A stretch of 18,460 nucleotides of DNA from CAYMRB01 sp964392615 (GTDB lineage: Bacteria; Planctomycetota; UBA8108), in the NCBI GenBank assembly GCA_964392615.1, contig CAYMRB010000177.1, positions 1 through 18,460 of the forward strand. The letters are read 5' to 3'. The notes under the pieces are model-generated. The model had not been told where the DNA came from and did not search any database. It was given only the letters and a program-made list of their open reading frames with translations. Each line of letters opens with the position of its first letter. Position 1 is the stretch's first letter. Of this stretch, positions 7,455 to 14,510 are shown in pieces. Both the position numbers and the translations under genes were made by a program.

Positions 7455-9146
7455 GTGTCATCGATCGACCTTATCGTCGTCGCGCTCTATCTGGTGGGTA
7501 TCGTCGGGCTCGGCTGCTGGGTCGGCCTCCGACGCCGCAAGAAGACGGACGGCGGCAGAGACTACTTCCTCGCCGGAGGAACGCTGACGTGGCCGGTCAT
7601 CGGACTGGCGCTTTTCTCGACGAATATCTCGACCGTCCACCTCGTGTCGCTGGCCCAGGAGGGCTACGTCAACGGGCTGGCGTTCGGTAACTTCGAGCTC
7701 ATGGCCGGGTTCACCCTGATCCTCCTGGCCCTGTTCTTCGCGCCGTTCTACGTCCGCAGTCGGACGGCCACGCTGCCGGACTTCCTCGAGAAGCGCTACA
7801 GCCGCGGCAGCCGCGACTGGCTCGCGTTCGTGTCGATGCTCTCGGCCGTGTTCATCCACATCGGCTTCACGCTCTACACGGCCGCCGTCGTGATGCACGG
7901 GCTCTTCGACATTCCGAAGGAGTACCTCATCTGGACGGTCGCCGCCATCGCCGGGGTCACGGCTCTCTACACCGCGATCGGCGGGCTCGTCGCAGTCGTC
8001 ACGACCGAGGCCGTCCAGACGGTCGTTCTGCTCCTCGGCGCGTTCTGTGTAACGGTGATCGCGTACGCCGAGTGCGGCGGGTGGAGCGGCCTCCAGGAAA
8101 CGCTCCAGGCCACGAACGAGTCCGTCAAGATCACCATGCTGCGGAGCGCCGATGATTCGAGCGGCTTGCCGTGGTACTCGGTCCTGCTGGGCTACCCGAT
8201 CATCGGCATCTGGTACTGGTGCACCGACCAGACGATCGTGCAGCGCGTGCTCGGCGCGAAGAGCGAGGACCACGCGCGCGTCGGCGCCCTGTTCGCCGGC
8301 TTCATCAAGATCCTGCCGGTGTTCATCCTCGTGCTGCCCGGCCTGATCTGCTACGCGCTCGTGAAGCAGAACCACTTCAACGGACTCGAGCCGGCCAGCT
8401 CGGAAGACGCGTACTCCTTCATGATCGAACAGCTCATGCCGGAGGGCCTGCGCGGCATCGTCGCGGCGGCGCTGCTGGCGGCGGCGATGAGCACGGTCTC
8501 GGGAGCGCTGAACTCTGTCGCGACGCTGTTCAGCTACGACCTCTACAAGCGCTGGGCCCCGAACACCCCGGAGAAGAAGCTGGTGCTCATCGGCCGCTGC
8601 GTGACGGTCGTCGGCATGGTCCTGGCGGTCGTGTGGTCACCGTTCATCGCGCAGTACGAGAAGATCTTCCAGATGATGGTGACGATGATCTGCTACACCG
8701 CGCCGCCGATCACGGCGACGTTCGTCCTCGGCGTGTTCTGGCGCCGAGCGTCGAGTCGCGGCTCCATCGTGACCCTGATCGGGGGCTTCTTCCTCGGCGT
8801 CTTCGCGTTCATCGTCAGCCTGTCGGGCGACGAGAACGCCGGTCCGGCGATGAAGTCGCTGCACGAGATCCTCCTGACGATGCTCGGTGGCGGCGAGTTC
8901 GCGAACACCATCGTCAAGCTGCACTGGATGGTCGCGTCGTTCTGGCTGTGCGTCCTGTGCATGGTCATTCACGTGCTCGTCTCGCTGCGCTGGCCCGACG
9001 CACCGAGCGCCGAGAAGGATGGCCTCGTTTGGAAGCACCCGTTCGACGCTCTCCGCGGTGGCGGTTGGCGAGGCGGATTCAACTACAAGATCCTGACTCT
9101 CGCCCTGCTGGTCTTCCTGATCATCGTGTACGCGATCCTCGGCTGA
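7455..9146 (+). CDS. Sodium:solute symporter (SSS/SLC5 family)
   Basis: The protein has 563 residues, within the SSS range, with about 13-14 hydrophobic segments. It uses the sodium gradient to import a small solute across the cytoplasmic membrane, in SGLT-like members often a sugar. Evidence: SSIDLIVVALYLVGIVGLG as TM1, RDYFLAGGTLTWPVIGLALFSTNIS before and in TM2, GIWYWCTDQTIVQRVLGAK (251-269) as the SSS signature, and AAAMSTVSGALNSVATLFSYDLYK (from about 342) corresponding to the TM with the Na2 sodium site. The last helix (LTLALLVFLIIVYAIL) is at the C-terminus. The start is GTG 7455, because the alternative ATG 7389 lies inside the -10 and adds 22 non-family residues. The substrate is unknown. 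The fucosidase downstream suggests a monosaccharide. Confidence 0.9.
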   Translation: MSSIDLIVVALYLVGIVGLGCWVGLRRRKKTDGGRDYFLAGGTLTWPVIGLALFSTNISTVHLVSLAQEGYVNGLAFGNFELMAGFTLILLALFFAPFYVRSRTATLPDFLEKRYSRGSRDWLAFVSMLSAVFIHIGFTLYTAAVVMHGLFDIPKEYLIWTVAAIAGVTALYTAIGGLVAVVTTEAVQTVVLLLGAFCVTVIAYAECGGWSGLQETLQATNESVKITMLRSADDSSGLPWYSVLLGYPIIGIWYWCTDQTIVQRVLGAKSEDHARVGALFAGFIKILPVFILVLPGLICYALVKQNHFNGLEPASSEDAYSFMIEQLMPEGLRGIVAAALLAAAMSTVSGALNSVATLFSYDLYKRWAPNTPEKKLVLIGRCVTVVGMVLAVVWSPFIAQYEKIFQMMVTMICYTAPPITATFVLGVFWRRASSRGSIVTLIGGFFLGVFAFIVSLSGDENAGPAMKSLHEILLTMLGGGEFANTIVKLHWMVASFWLCVLCMVIHVLVSLRWPDAPSAEKDGLVWKHPFDALRGGGWRGGFNYKILTLALLVFLIIVYAILG

Positions 9147-9173
9147 TCGCCCGTTGACACTTCCGCGGGACGA

Positions 9174-9179
9174 CGAGGA
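9174..9179 (+). promoter_or_regulatory. Shine-Dalgarno of the short leader ORF
   Basis: GAGGAG is followed by 9 bases and ATG 9189, a near-ideal arrangement. It is stronger than any site directly before the methyltransferase-like gene at 9242. Confidence 0.5.
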
Positions 9180-9188
9180 GCCCCCGGC

Positions 9189-9245
9189 ATGAAACCCGAG
9201 GAACGATGGCTGTGCGCTCTGATTCGAGGCAAGGCGAGGCGATGA
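9189..9245 (+). CDS. 18-codon leader ORF resembling a UroD-family N-terminus
   Basis: The ORF encodes MKPEERWLCALIRGKARR. Its TGA (9243-9245) overlaps ATG 9242 of the next gene, so ribosomes finishing it could re-initiate there. The peptide resembles the usual start of UroD/MtaA-family proteins (roughly M-x-P-x-E-R-x-L-x-A-L-x-G) and aligns without gaps to the start of the downstream protein (MNSRDRVLTAFAHEEPDR; shared M, R, L, A, R). It could be a translational-coupling leader, a remnant of a deleted paralogue, or chance. Confidence 0.45.
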   Translation: MKPEERWLCALIRGKARR

Positions 9246-10291
9246 ACTCACGAGACCGTGTCCTGACCGCGTTCGCGCACGAGGAGCCGGATCGCGTGCC
9301 CTGCTGGTGCGGCGCGTCGCCGGAGTTCTGGGAGCAATCGAAGGACGCGCTCGGCCTCGACGACGAAGGGCTGCGACAGCGGCTCCGCGACGACTTCCGG
9401 CGCGTGCTCCCTCGTTACGCCGGACCGGAGATCGAGCTGCTTCCCGGAGCCACATGGTCGAGCCCGTTCGGCGTACAGCGCGCCGGCGTAGGCTTCGGGC
9501 AGCCCCTCAGCCACCCGCTCGCCACGGCGTCCCTGTCCGACGTCCACGCCTATTCGTGGCCCGACCCTGCGTGGCAGGACGCGTCCGCCATCCGCGACGA
9601 GGCATCCGCCTACGGCGGCGAGTACGCGATCCTCGGCGGCGACTGGTCGCCGTTCTGGCACGACCTGATCGACCTGCTCGGCATGGAGAACATGTATCTG
9701 AAGATGTACGACGAGCCGGAGCTGGTCGACGCGCTGCTCGAACGCGTGGTCGACTACTATGCGACGGTGAGCCAGAACATCTTCGACGCCGCGGCCGGCG
9801 AGATCGACGTGTTCTTCATCGGCAACGACTTCGGCAGCCAGATCGGCCCGCTGCTGTCCGAGGCGATGTTCCGACGCTTCCTGCTGCCCCACCTGAAGCG
9901 ACTGGTCGACCTCGGCCACGCCTACGGGCTGAAGGTGATGCTCCACTGCTGTGGCGCGTTCGCGGAGCTCATCCCCTCGCTGATCGAGATCGGCATGGAC
10001 GGACTGCACGCGTTGCAGCCGTGCTGCGCGACGATGGATCCGCGCTATCTGAAAGAAACTTTCGGCGATCGCATCCTCCTGAACGGCGCGATCGACTCGC
10101 ATCACGTGCTCATCGAAGGGAGTCCCGAGCTCATTCGCGAGAAGACCCGCGAAGTCCTGTCAATCCTGATGCCCGGCGGCGGTTACGTCGCCGGCGCCAG
10201 TCACGATTGGATCCTGCCGGAGACACCGCTCGAGAACGTGCTGACGATGTTCGACGCGGTCGAGGAGTTCGGCGCGTATCCACGCACGTGA
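9242..10291 (+). CDS. Uroporphyrinogen-decarboxylase-superfamily (MtaA/CmuA-type) protein
   Basis: The protein has 349 residues, the usual size for a URO-D TIM barrel. The N-terminus reads SRDRVLTAFAHEEPDRVP, typical of the family. VMLHCCGAFAELIP places His235-x-Cys237 where MtaA-type methyltransferases bind zinc, and a later Cys pair (261-262, ALQPCCATM) offers the third ligand. YVAGASHDW near the end matches the conserved C-terminal 'GxxH' segment. Members without a heme context act as corrinoid/methyl-group transferases or have unknown roles; no other heme genes are here, so true HemE activity is unlikely. ATG 9242 is chosen over 9206 because family similarity begins there and it overlaps the leader ORF stop. 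It lies in an apparent operon between the symporter and the fucosidase. Confidence 0.85.
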   Translation: MNSRDRVLTAFAHEEPDRVPCWCGASPEFWEQSKDALGLDDEGLRQRLRDDFRRVLPRYAGPEIELLPGATWSSPFGVQRAGVGFGQPLSHPLATASLSDVHAYSWPDPAWQDASAIRDEASAYGGEYAILGGDWSPFWHDLIDLLGMENMYLKMYDEPELVDALLERVVDYYATVSQNIFDAAAGEIDVFFIGNDFGSQIGPLLSEAMFRRFLLPHLKRLVDLGHAYGLKVMLHCCGAFAELIPSLIEIGMDGLHALQPCCATMDPRYLKETFGDRILLNGAIDSHHVLIEGSPELIREKTREVLSILMPGGGYVAGASHDWILPETPLENVLTMFDAVEEFGAYPRT

Positions 10292-10362
10292 CGGCGCGCC
10301 CCGCGGCGTTCGTATCGCTGTGCATCCGAGTTGTGACATCCGCTCCAGCCATGAGGTTCGAA

Positions 10363-12099
10363 ATGTGGCGCTCCCTCTGTCTCGCCCTGTCGCTCGTCGC
10401 CGTCGGCTCCCCACTGCTCGCGGACGCGGTCGATCGACGGATCGACGCCGACGTTGCGGGCGGGGCGGCCGGCGGTCGCATCCCGACGCCGAGCTTGCAA
10501 CAGTACTTCTGGCACGAACAGGAGCGGCTCATGTTCGTGTGCCTCGACCCCTGCACGTGGCAGGGTCGGGAGTACGACAACCACACCACACCGCTGGACC
10601 AGATGAAGCTACCGCGGCTCGATACCGACCAATGGTGTCGCGCGGCCGTGGCGTGGGGGGCGAAGGAGATCCTGTTCGTCGCCAAGCACACCGGTGGTTT
10701 CTGCTGGTGGCAGACGGACACGGCCGAGTACAGCGTCAAGAACATCGCCTGGAAGGACGGCAAGGGCGACGTGCTCGAGGAGCTCGCGCGATCGTGCGGC
10801 AAGCACGGCTTGCACATGGGCATCTACGTGTACCCGGGTGACGACACGTGGGGCGCGGGAATCGGCAGCGGCGGGCGAACGAAGGACCCGGCGAAGCAGG
10901 CGGCGTATGACGAGATCTTCCGGCAGCAACTGCGTGAAACGATCCGTCTCGCCTCTCGCCACACGCGGGTCGTCGAGGTTTGGTTCGACGGCAGCTGCGT
11001 GATCGACGTCGGCGATGTCCTCCGCGACGAGGCGCCGGAAGCGGTCGTGTTTCAGGGCCCACACGCCACCATCCGCTGGGTCGGCAACGAGCGAGGGCAC
11101 CTCGCCTACGACAGGTCGTGGAGCACGCTGAGCGCCGCAGGCCTGAGCACGGGCCTGTCCACGTCTGCCCACAGCGATCCAGCGGGGGACGCGTGGGCAC
11201 CGCTCGAGGTCAACACGACCCTCTACGGGCACTACTGGTTCTGGTCGCGATCGAACGAGAGCCGGCGCAAGAGTCTCGACGAGCTGATGCGGGTCTACTA
11301 CGCGTCGGCGGGCCAAGGCCACGTGATGCTCTTGAACTCCACACCGAACACGGACGGCCTGATTCCCGACGACGACGTGAAGCTCTATCGTGCCCTCGGC
11401 GCGGAGATCAGCCGACGGTTCGACCATCCGGTCGCTCGCACTCGCGGCAGCGGCTCGTCGGTCGAGCTCGATCTCGGTCGCCCTGCGCTGATCAACCACG
11501 TGGTCATCATGGAGGAGTACGCGTTCGGGGAGCGGATTCGACGGTTCACGATCGAAGGCCGGCAGGGAACGTCGTGGAAGCCGCTCACCGACGGACGTCA
11601 TGTGGGCAGGAAGCGCGTCGCCGCATTCGACGACGCGGTGGTCTCGGCGGTGCGGCTCGTCGTCACCGAGTCCGCCGCCGAGCCGCTGATTCGCGAGCTC
11701 TCGGCGCACTGCGTGACCGACTACCGGCTCGCGCCGGGTCGGCCCGTCCGCAATCGTTGGCGGCAGTGCGGCGCGTGGACCGCCGCGGACTTCACCGCGG
11801 GCCGAGCCGATCTCGAAGTCATCCTGACCGGCCACATCACCGAGGCCGGTCAGTGGACGGTGACGTTTCGGCCAGCGGACGCGGACGCTCGAATCGAGCT
11901 CTCCGATGCCGTCCTGCTCCAGCAAGGCCAGGCCTCGGTCGAGGGCATGCTGACCCGCCTCGAGGGTCAGCCGGGCACGTTCAACGTCAACCGCACGGCG
12001 GTCATCACCGACGCCGCGGACATCCGTCTGCGCGTTGCGTTGCGCGGGCCGGTCGGCTCCGGCGTCGTCTTGATTCGCCCTGCAAAGGACGGACGGTAG
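10363..12099 (+). CDS. Secreted GH29-type alpha-L-fucosidase-like glycosidase with C-terminal discoidin-like domain
   Basis: The protein has 578 residues with a signal peptide (WRSLCLALSLVAVGSPLLADA). The GH29 barrel shows LDTDQWCRAAVAWGAKEILFVAKHTGGFCWW (about 86-116), GKGDVLEELARSCGKHGLHMGIYVYPGD (about 134-160) and VVEVWFDG (203-210), in which Asp209 sits at the nucleophile position. The region normally reading F-I-H-F/W-G is F-V-C-L-D (58-62), so the substrate-pocket His is replaced by Cys60. Residues about 365-450 resemble an F5/8-type C (galactose-binding-like) domain (VELDLGRPALINHVVIMEEYAFGERIRRFTIEG). ATG 10363 is chosen over 10351 because GAGG (10353-10356) lies six bases upstream. 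It probably removes fucose or a related sugar from glycans outside the cytoplasm. Confidence 0.88.
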   Translation: MWRSLCLALSLVAVGSPLLADAVDRRIDADVAGGAAGGRIPTPSLQQYFWHEQERLMFVCLDPCTWQGREYDNHTTPLDQMKLPRLDTDQWCRAAVAWGAKEILFVAKHTGGFCWWQTDTAEYSVKNIAWKDGKGDVLEELARSCGKHGLHMGIYVYPGDDTWGAGIGSGGRTKDPAKQAAYDEIFRQQLRETIRLASRHTRVVEVWFDGSCVIDVGDVLRDEAPEAVVFQGPHATIRWVGNERGHLAYDRSWSTLSAAGLSTGLSTSAHSDPAGDAWAPLEVNTTLYGHYWFWSRSNESRRKSLDELMRVYYASAGQGHVMLLNSTPNTDGLIPDDDVKLYRALGAEISRRFDHPVARTRGSGSSVELDLGRPALINHVVIMEEYAFGERIRRFTIEGRQGTSWKPLTDGRHVGRKRVAAFDDAVVSAVRLVVTESAAEPLIRELSAHCVTDYRLAPGRPVRNRWRQCGAWTAADFTAGRADLEVILTGHITEAGQWTVTFRPADADARIELSDAVLLQQGQASVEGMLTRLEGQPGTFNVNRTAVITDAADIRLRVALRGPVGSGVVLIRPAKDGR

Positions 12100-12119
12100 C
12101 GGAATCGACCGACGATCGA

Positions 12120-12148
12120 TCGCCAGCCGTGCAATCGTCCGTTAGACT
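12120..12148 (+). promoter_or_regulatory. Possible promoter for the homocysteine methyltransferase-like gene
   Basis: TCGCCA (12120-12125), 17 bp, TAGACT (12143-12148), each four of six to sigma-70 consensus, in the 142-bp gap after the fucosidase gene. Weak, sequence match only. Confidence 0.3.
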
Positions 12149-12241
12149 GCGCGCGCTGAGAACATCCTCGGTCTGTGCGTGCTGTTCACCCGCGCGCTGA
12201 TTGCCACGGCTACTCTGTTCCGAAACCGGTCGGAGAACCCG

Positions 12242-13189
12242 ATGCCCGCTTACCGCGATGATCTGCCCCAACTGTCCGGCGACATCTTTCTGACCGACGG
12301 CGGCCTCGAGACCACGTTGATCTTCCACGACGGTCTCGAGCTGCCCGAGTTCGCCGCGTTCGTGTTGCTCGAGAAGGAGCCCGGCCGCGAAACGCTGCGC
12401 AACTACTTCCGCCGATACGCCACGATCGCCACGGAACACGGCGTCGGCTTCTTGCTCGAGAGCCCGACCTGGCGCGCCAACCCCGATTGGGGCGCGCGGA
12501 TCGGCTACGACGGCGACGCACTCGCGAGGGCCAACCGCGGCGCGATCCGCCTTCTCGAAGAGGTGCGCGCGGAGCTCGAGACGCCTCGATCGCCGATGGT
12601 CATCAGCGCGTGCGTCGGGCCGCGTTGCTGCGGCTACGGTCCAAAGGACTTGATGACCGCCGACGAGGCCGAGCGCTACCACACGACGCAGCTGCGCACT
12701 CTGAGCGCGACGGAAGCCGATCTCGTTTCGGCGATGACGATGGCGTACGCCGACGAGGCCATCGGCATCACACGCGCTGCCCAAAGCGTCGGTCTGCCGA
12801 TCGTCATCTCGTTCACGGTCGAGACCGACGGGCGCCTGCCGACCGGCGTCACGCTCCAGGAAGCGATCGAGACCGTCGATGCGGCGACCGACGGCGGCCC
12901 CGCTCACTACATGATCAACTGCGCGCACCCGATCCATTTCCAGGACGCGCTCGCCGCGGGTACAGTGTGGACGGAGCGCATCCGCGGCATTCGCGCCAAT
13001 GCGTCGACGATGAGCCACGCCGAGCTCGACGAGGCCGAGGCGCTCGACGACGGCGATCCCGATCAGCTCGGCGCGCTGTACCGCGCGTTGCGCGAGCGCT
13101 GTCCGCACATCTCGCTTCTCGGCGGGTGCTGCGGCACAGACCACCGACACGTCGAGAGCATCGCGACGGCGTGCTTGGACGCCGGCTGA
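12242..13189 (+). CDS. Homocysteine S-methyltransferase family protein
   Basis: The protein has 315 residues, typical of BhmT/MmuM-type single-domain enzymes. They transfer a methyl group to homocysteine (or a related thiol) through a zinc-activated thiolate. Evidence: LTDGGLETTLIFHDG at the N-terminus, SACVGPRCCGYGP (122-134), and the zinc triad Cys227 (NCAHP) with Cys296-Cys297 (LLGGCCGTDHRHV). All three ligands are present, so it is probably active. The methyl donor cannot be read from sequence. GGAG (12232-12235) six bases before ATG 12242 fixes the start. The frame extends upstream to 12179 but that part is not family-like. The SASA-type esterase gene follows after 18 bp, suggesting co-transcription. 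Confidence 0.88.
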   Translation: MPAYRDDLPQLSGDIFLTDGGLETTLIFHDGLELPEFAAFVLLEKEPGRETLRNYFRRYATIATEHGVGFLLESPTWRANPDWGARIGYDGDALARANRGAIRLLEEVRAELETPRSPMVISACVGPRCCGYGPKDLMTADEAERYHTTQLRTLSATEADLVSAMTMAYADEAIGITRAAQSVGLPIVISFTVETDGRLPTGVTLQEAIETVDAATDGGPAHYMINCAHPIHFQDALAAGTVWTERIRGIRANASTMSHAELDEAEALDDGDPDQLGALYRALRERCPHISLLGGCCGTDHRHVESIATACLDAG

Positions 13190-13207
13190 CAGCATCCCGA
13201 GGTCACG

Positions 13208-14380
13208 ATGATGGTCGATCGCAGCACGAACTCCGGAGTCCTCCTTCGCGCTCTTCTGGTCTGCATCCTGGCGACGACGACCGGCATCGCCGCGGACACC
13301 GGCGACCCGCGCGCCAAGGTGAAGGTCTTCATCCTCGCTGGCCAGTCCAATATGGAGGGCCACGGTCAGCTCGCCAGCCTCGACCACCTCGGCAGCCATC
13401 CGAAGCACGGTCACCTGCTGAAGAAGCTCAAGGCCGCGGATGGATCGTGGATCGTGCGCGATGACGTGACGATCGCGTGGCGCTCCGAGCACCGCGAGAA
13501 AAAGTCGGGCCCGTTGACCGTCGGCTGGGGCGCCGGACCGCAGGCGATCGGCCCGGAGCTGATGTTCGGCACGATCGTCGGAGACCACTGCGATGCCCCC
13601 GTCCTGCTCATCAAAGCCGCGTGGGGTGGCAGAGACGTCTTCTGCGACTTTCGCTCTCCGAGCGCCGGCGAGCTGACGCGCGACGAAGCGCGCATCCTCG
13701 AGCGCGACCGGCGCGATGGCCGCAAGCGCGAGGTCGGCCGCTTCTACCGCAAGATGGTCGACGACATCCGCCGCGCTCTGAAGGATATCGATTCGATCGT
13801 GCCCGGCTACGACGACCGCGGGTACGAACTCGTCGGCATGGCGTGGTTCCAGGGCTGGAACGACTTCTGTGAGTGGCACCTCAAGCTCGACGACCGCTGG
13901 GTCGGCGCCACCGTCATCGAGCGTTACCCGCACAACCTCGCCGCGATGATCCGCGATTTGCGCAAGGACCTGAACGCGCCGGACCTGCCGATCGCGATCG
14001 GCGAGATGGGCGTCTGGGGACACGACATCGACCAGCGCGCGAAGCGAGCCGACGATCACGAGGCACGCTCGGCCGTCGCGTTCCGCAAGGCGCAACGCGC
14101 CGTCGCCGACGATCCCTCACTCGCGAACGTCGCGTTTGTGCCGACAGCGGACTTCTGGGACAGCCGGCTCCAGGAGCTGCGCGGAGTCGCTGACCGCTAT
14201 TGGAACGAGAAGCGGGAAAAGGGCATCGAGAGCACTCGCGACAACGAGCTGCCGACCAAGGCGCTCAACGACGAGTACTGGCGCCGCGGCGGGCACTGGG
14301 TCTGCCACTACAACGGCTCGGCGACGACCTACTCGCTCGTCGGCCACGCGCTCGCCCGGGCGTTGCTCAGCCGCGAGTGA
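13208..14380 (+). CDS. Exported SASA-family (SGNH-fold) carbohydrate esterase
   Basis: The protein has 390 residues. The N-terminus VLLRALLVCILATTTGIAAD is a signal peptide. KVFILAGQSNMEGHG carries the nucleophile Ser47 in the block I GQSNMxG motif of the sialate O-acetylesterase / CE6-like family. Further family segments are VLLIKAAWGGRDV, ELVGMAWFQGWND (oxyanion/block region) and HYNGSATTYSLVGHALARAL near the C-terminus, which supplies the catalytic His. Such enzymes remove O-acetyl groups from xylan, sialic acids or other glycans; which one is unknown. GAGG (13199-13202) five bases before ATG 13208 supports the start, though ATG 13211 immediately follows. The gene is 18 bp after the homocysteine methyltransferase-like gene. 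It fits a glycan-deacetylation role beside the fucosidase and sulfatase. Confidence 0.87.
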   Translation: MMVDRSTNSGVLLRALLVCILATTTGIAADTGDPRAKVKVFILAGQSNMEGHGQLASLDHLGSHPKHGHLLKKLKAADGSWIVRDDVTIAWRSEHREKKSGPLTVGWGAGPQAIGPELMFGTIVGDHCDAPVLLIKAAWGGRDVFCDFRSPSAGELTRDEARILERDRRDGRKREVGRFYRKMVDDIRRALKDIDSIVPGYDDRGYELVGMAWFQGWNDFCEWHLKLDDRWVGATVIERYPHNLAAMIRDLRKDLNAPDLPIAIGEMGVWGHDIDQRAKRADDHEARSAVAFRKAQRAVADDPSLANVAFVPTADFWDSRLQELRGVADRYWNEKREKGIESTRDNELPTKALNDEYWRRGGHWVCHYNGSATTYSLVGHALARALLSRE

Positions 14381-14418
14381 AGCGCGGCGTTTCTGTCGCG
14401 TTCGCCCGCCTGCGCAGG

Positions 14419-14424
14419 TATCCT
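14419..14424 (+). promoter_or_regulatory. Candidate -10 for the cytochrome c operon
   Basis: TATCCT lies 92 bp before ATG 14511, preceded by GG and no clear -35. Transcription near 14431 would include the two hairpins of the leader. Weak support. Confidence 0.25.
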
Positions 14425-14444
14425 GACTGCCGTGTTCTCGAACA

Positions 14445-14506
14445 CACGATGATTCGTGAGATGCGACGCGGAAGCTCGGGTCGCATGCAATAGGGAGCGA
14501 ATCTCC
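14445..14506 (+). promoter_or_regulatory. Structured leader with an SD-pairing hairpin
   Basis: Three short inverted repeats occur in a row: CACGA/TCGTG (14445-14458, loop TGAT), ATGCGAC/GTCGCAT (14461-14486, 12-nt loop) and GGAG/CTCC (14494-14506, 5-nt loop). The last pairs the only SD-like sequence, AGGGAG (14492-14497), which lies 13 bases from ATG 14511. It could mask the SD or bring it closer to the start. No riboswitch class is recognised. Confidence 0.3.
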
Positions 14507-14510
14507 AGCC

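Noticed and set aside
9154..9159. Perfect TTGACA between the symporter and the UroD-family gene
   Set aside because: No -10-like hexamer at 16-18 bp (GGAGCC there). Read-through from the symporter promoter is simpler.
12005..14095. 696-codon minus-strand ORF, and similar long minus-strand ORFs at 15801-16871 and 16739-18370
   Set aside because: All lie opposite well-recognised plus-strand genes and have shadow-like composition (Arg/Val/Asp/Ala-rich, no motifs).
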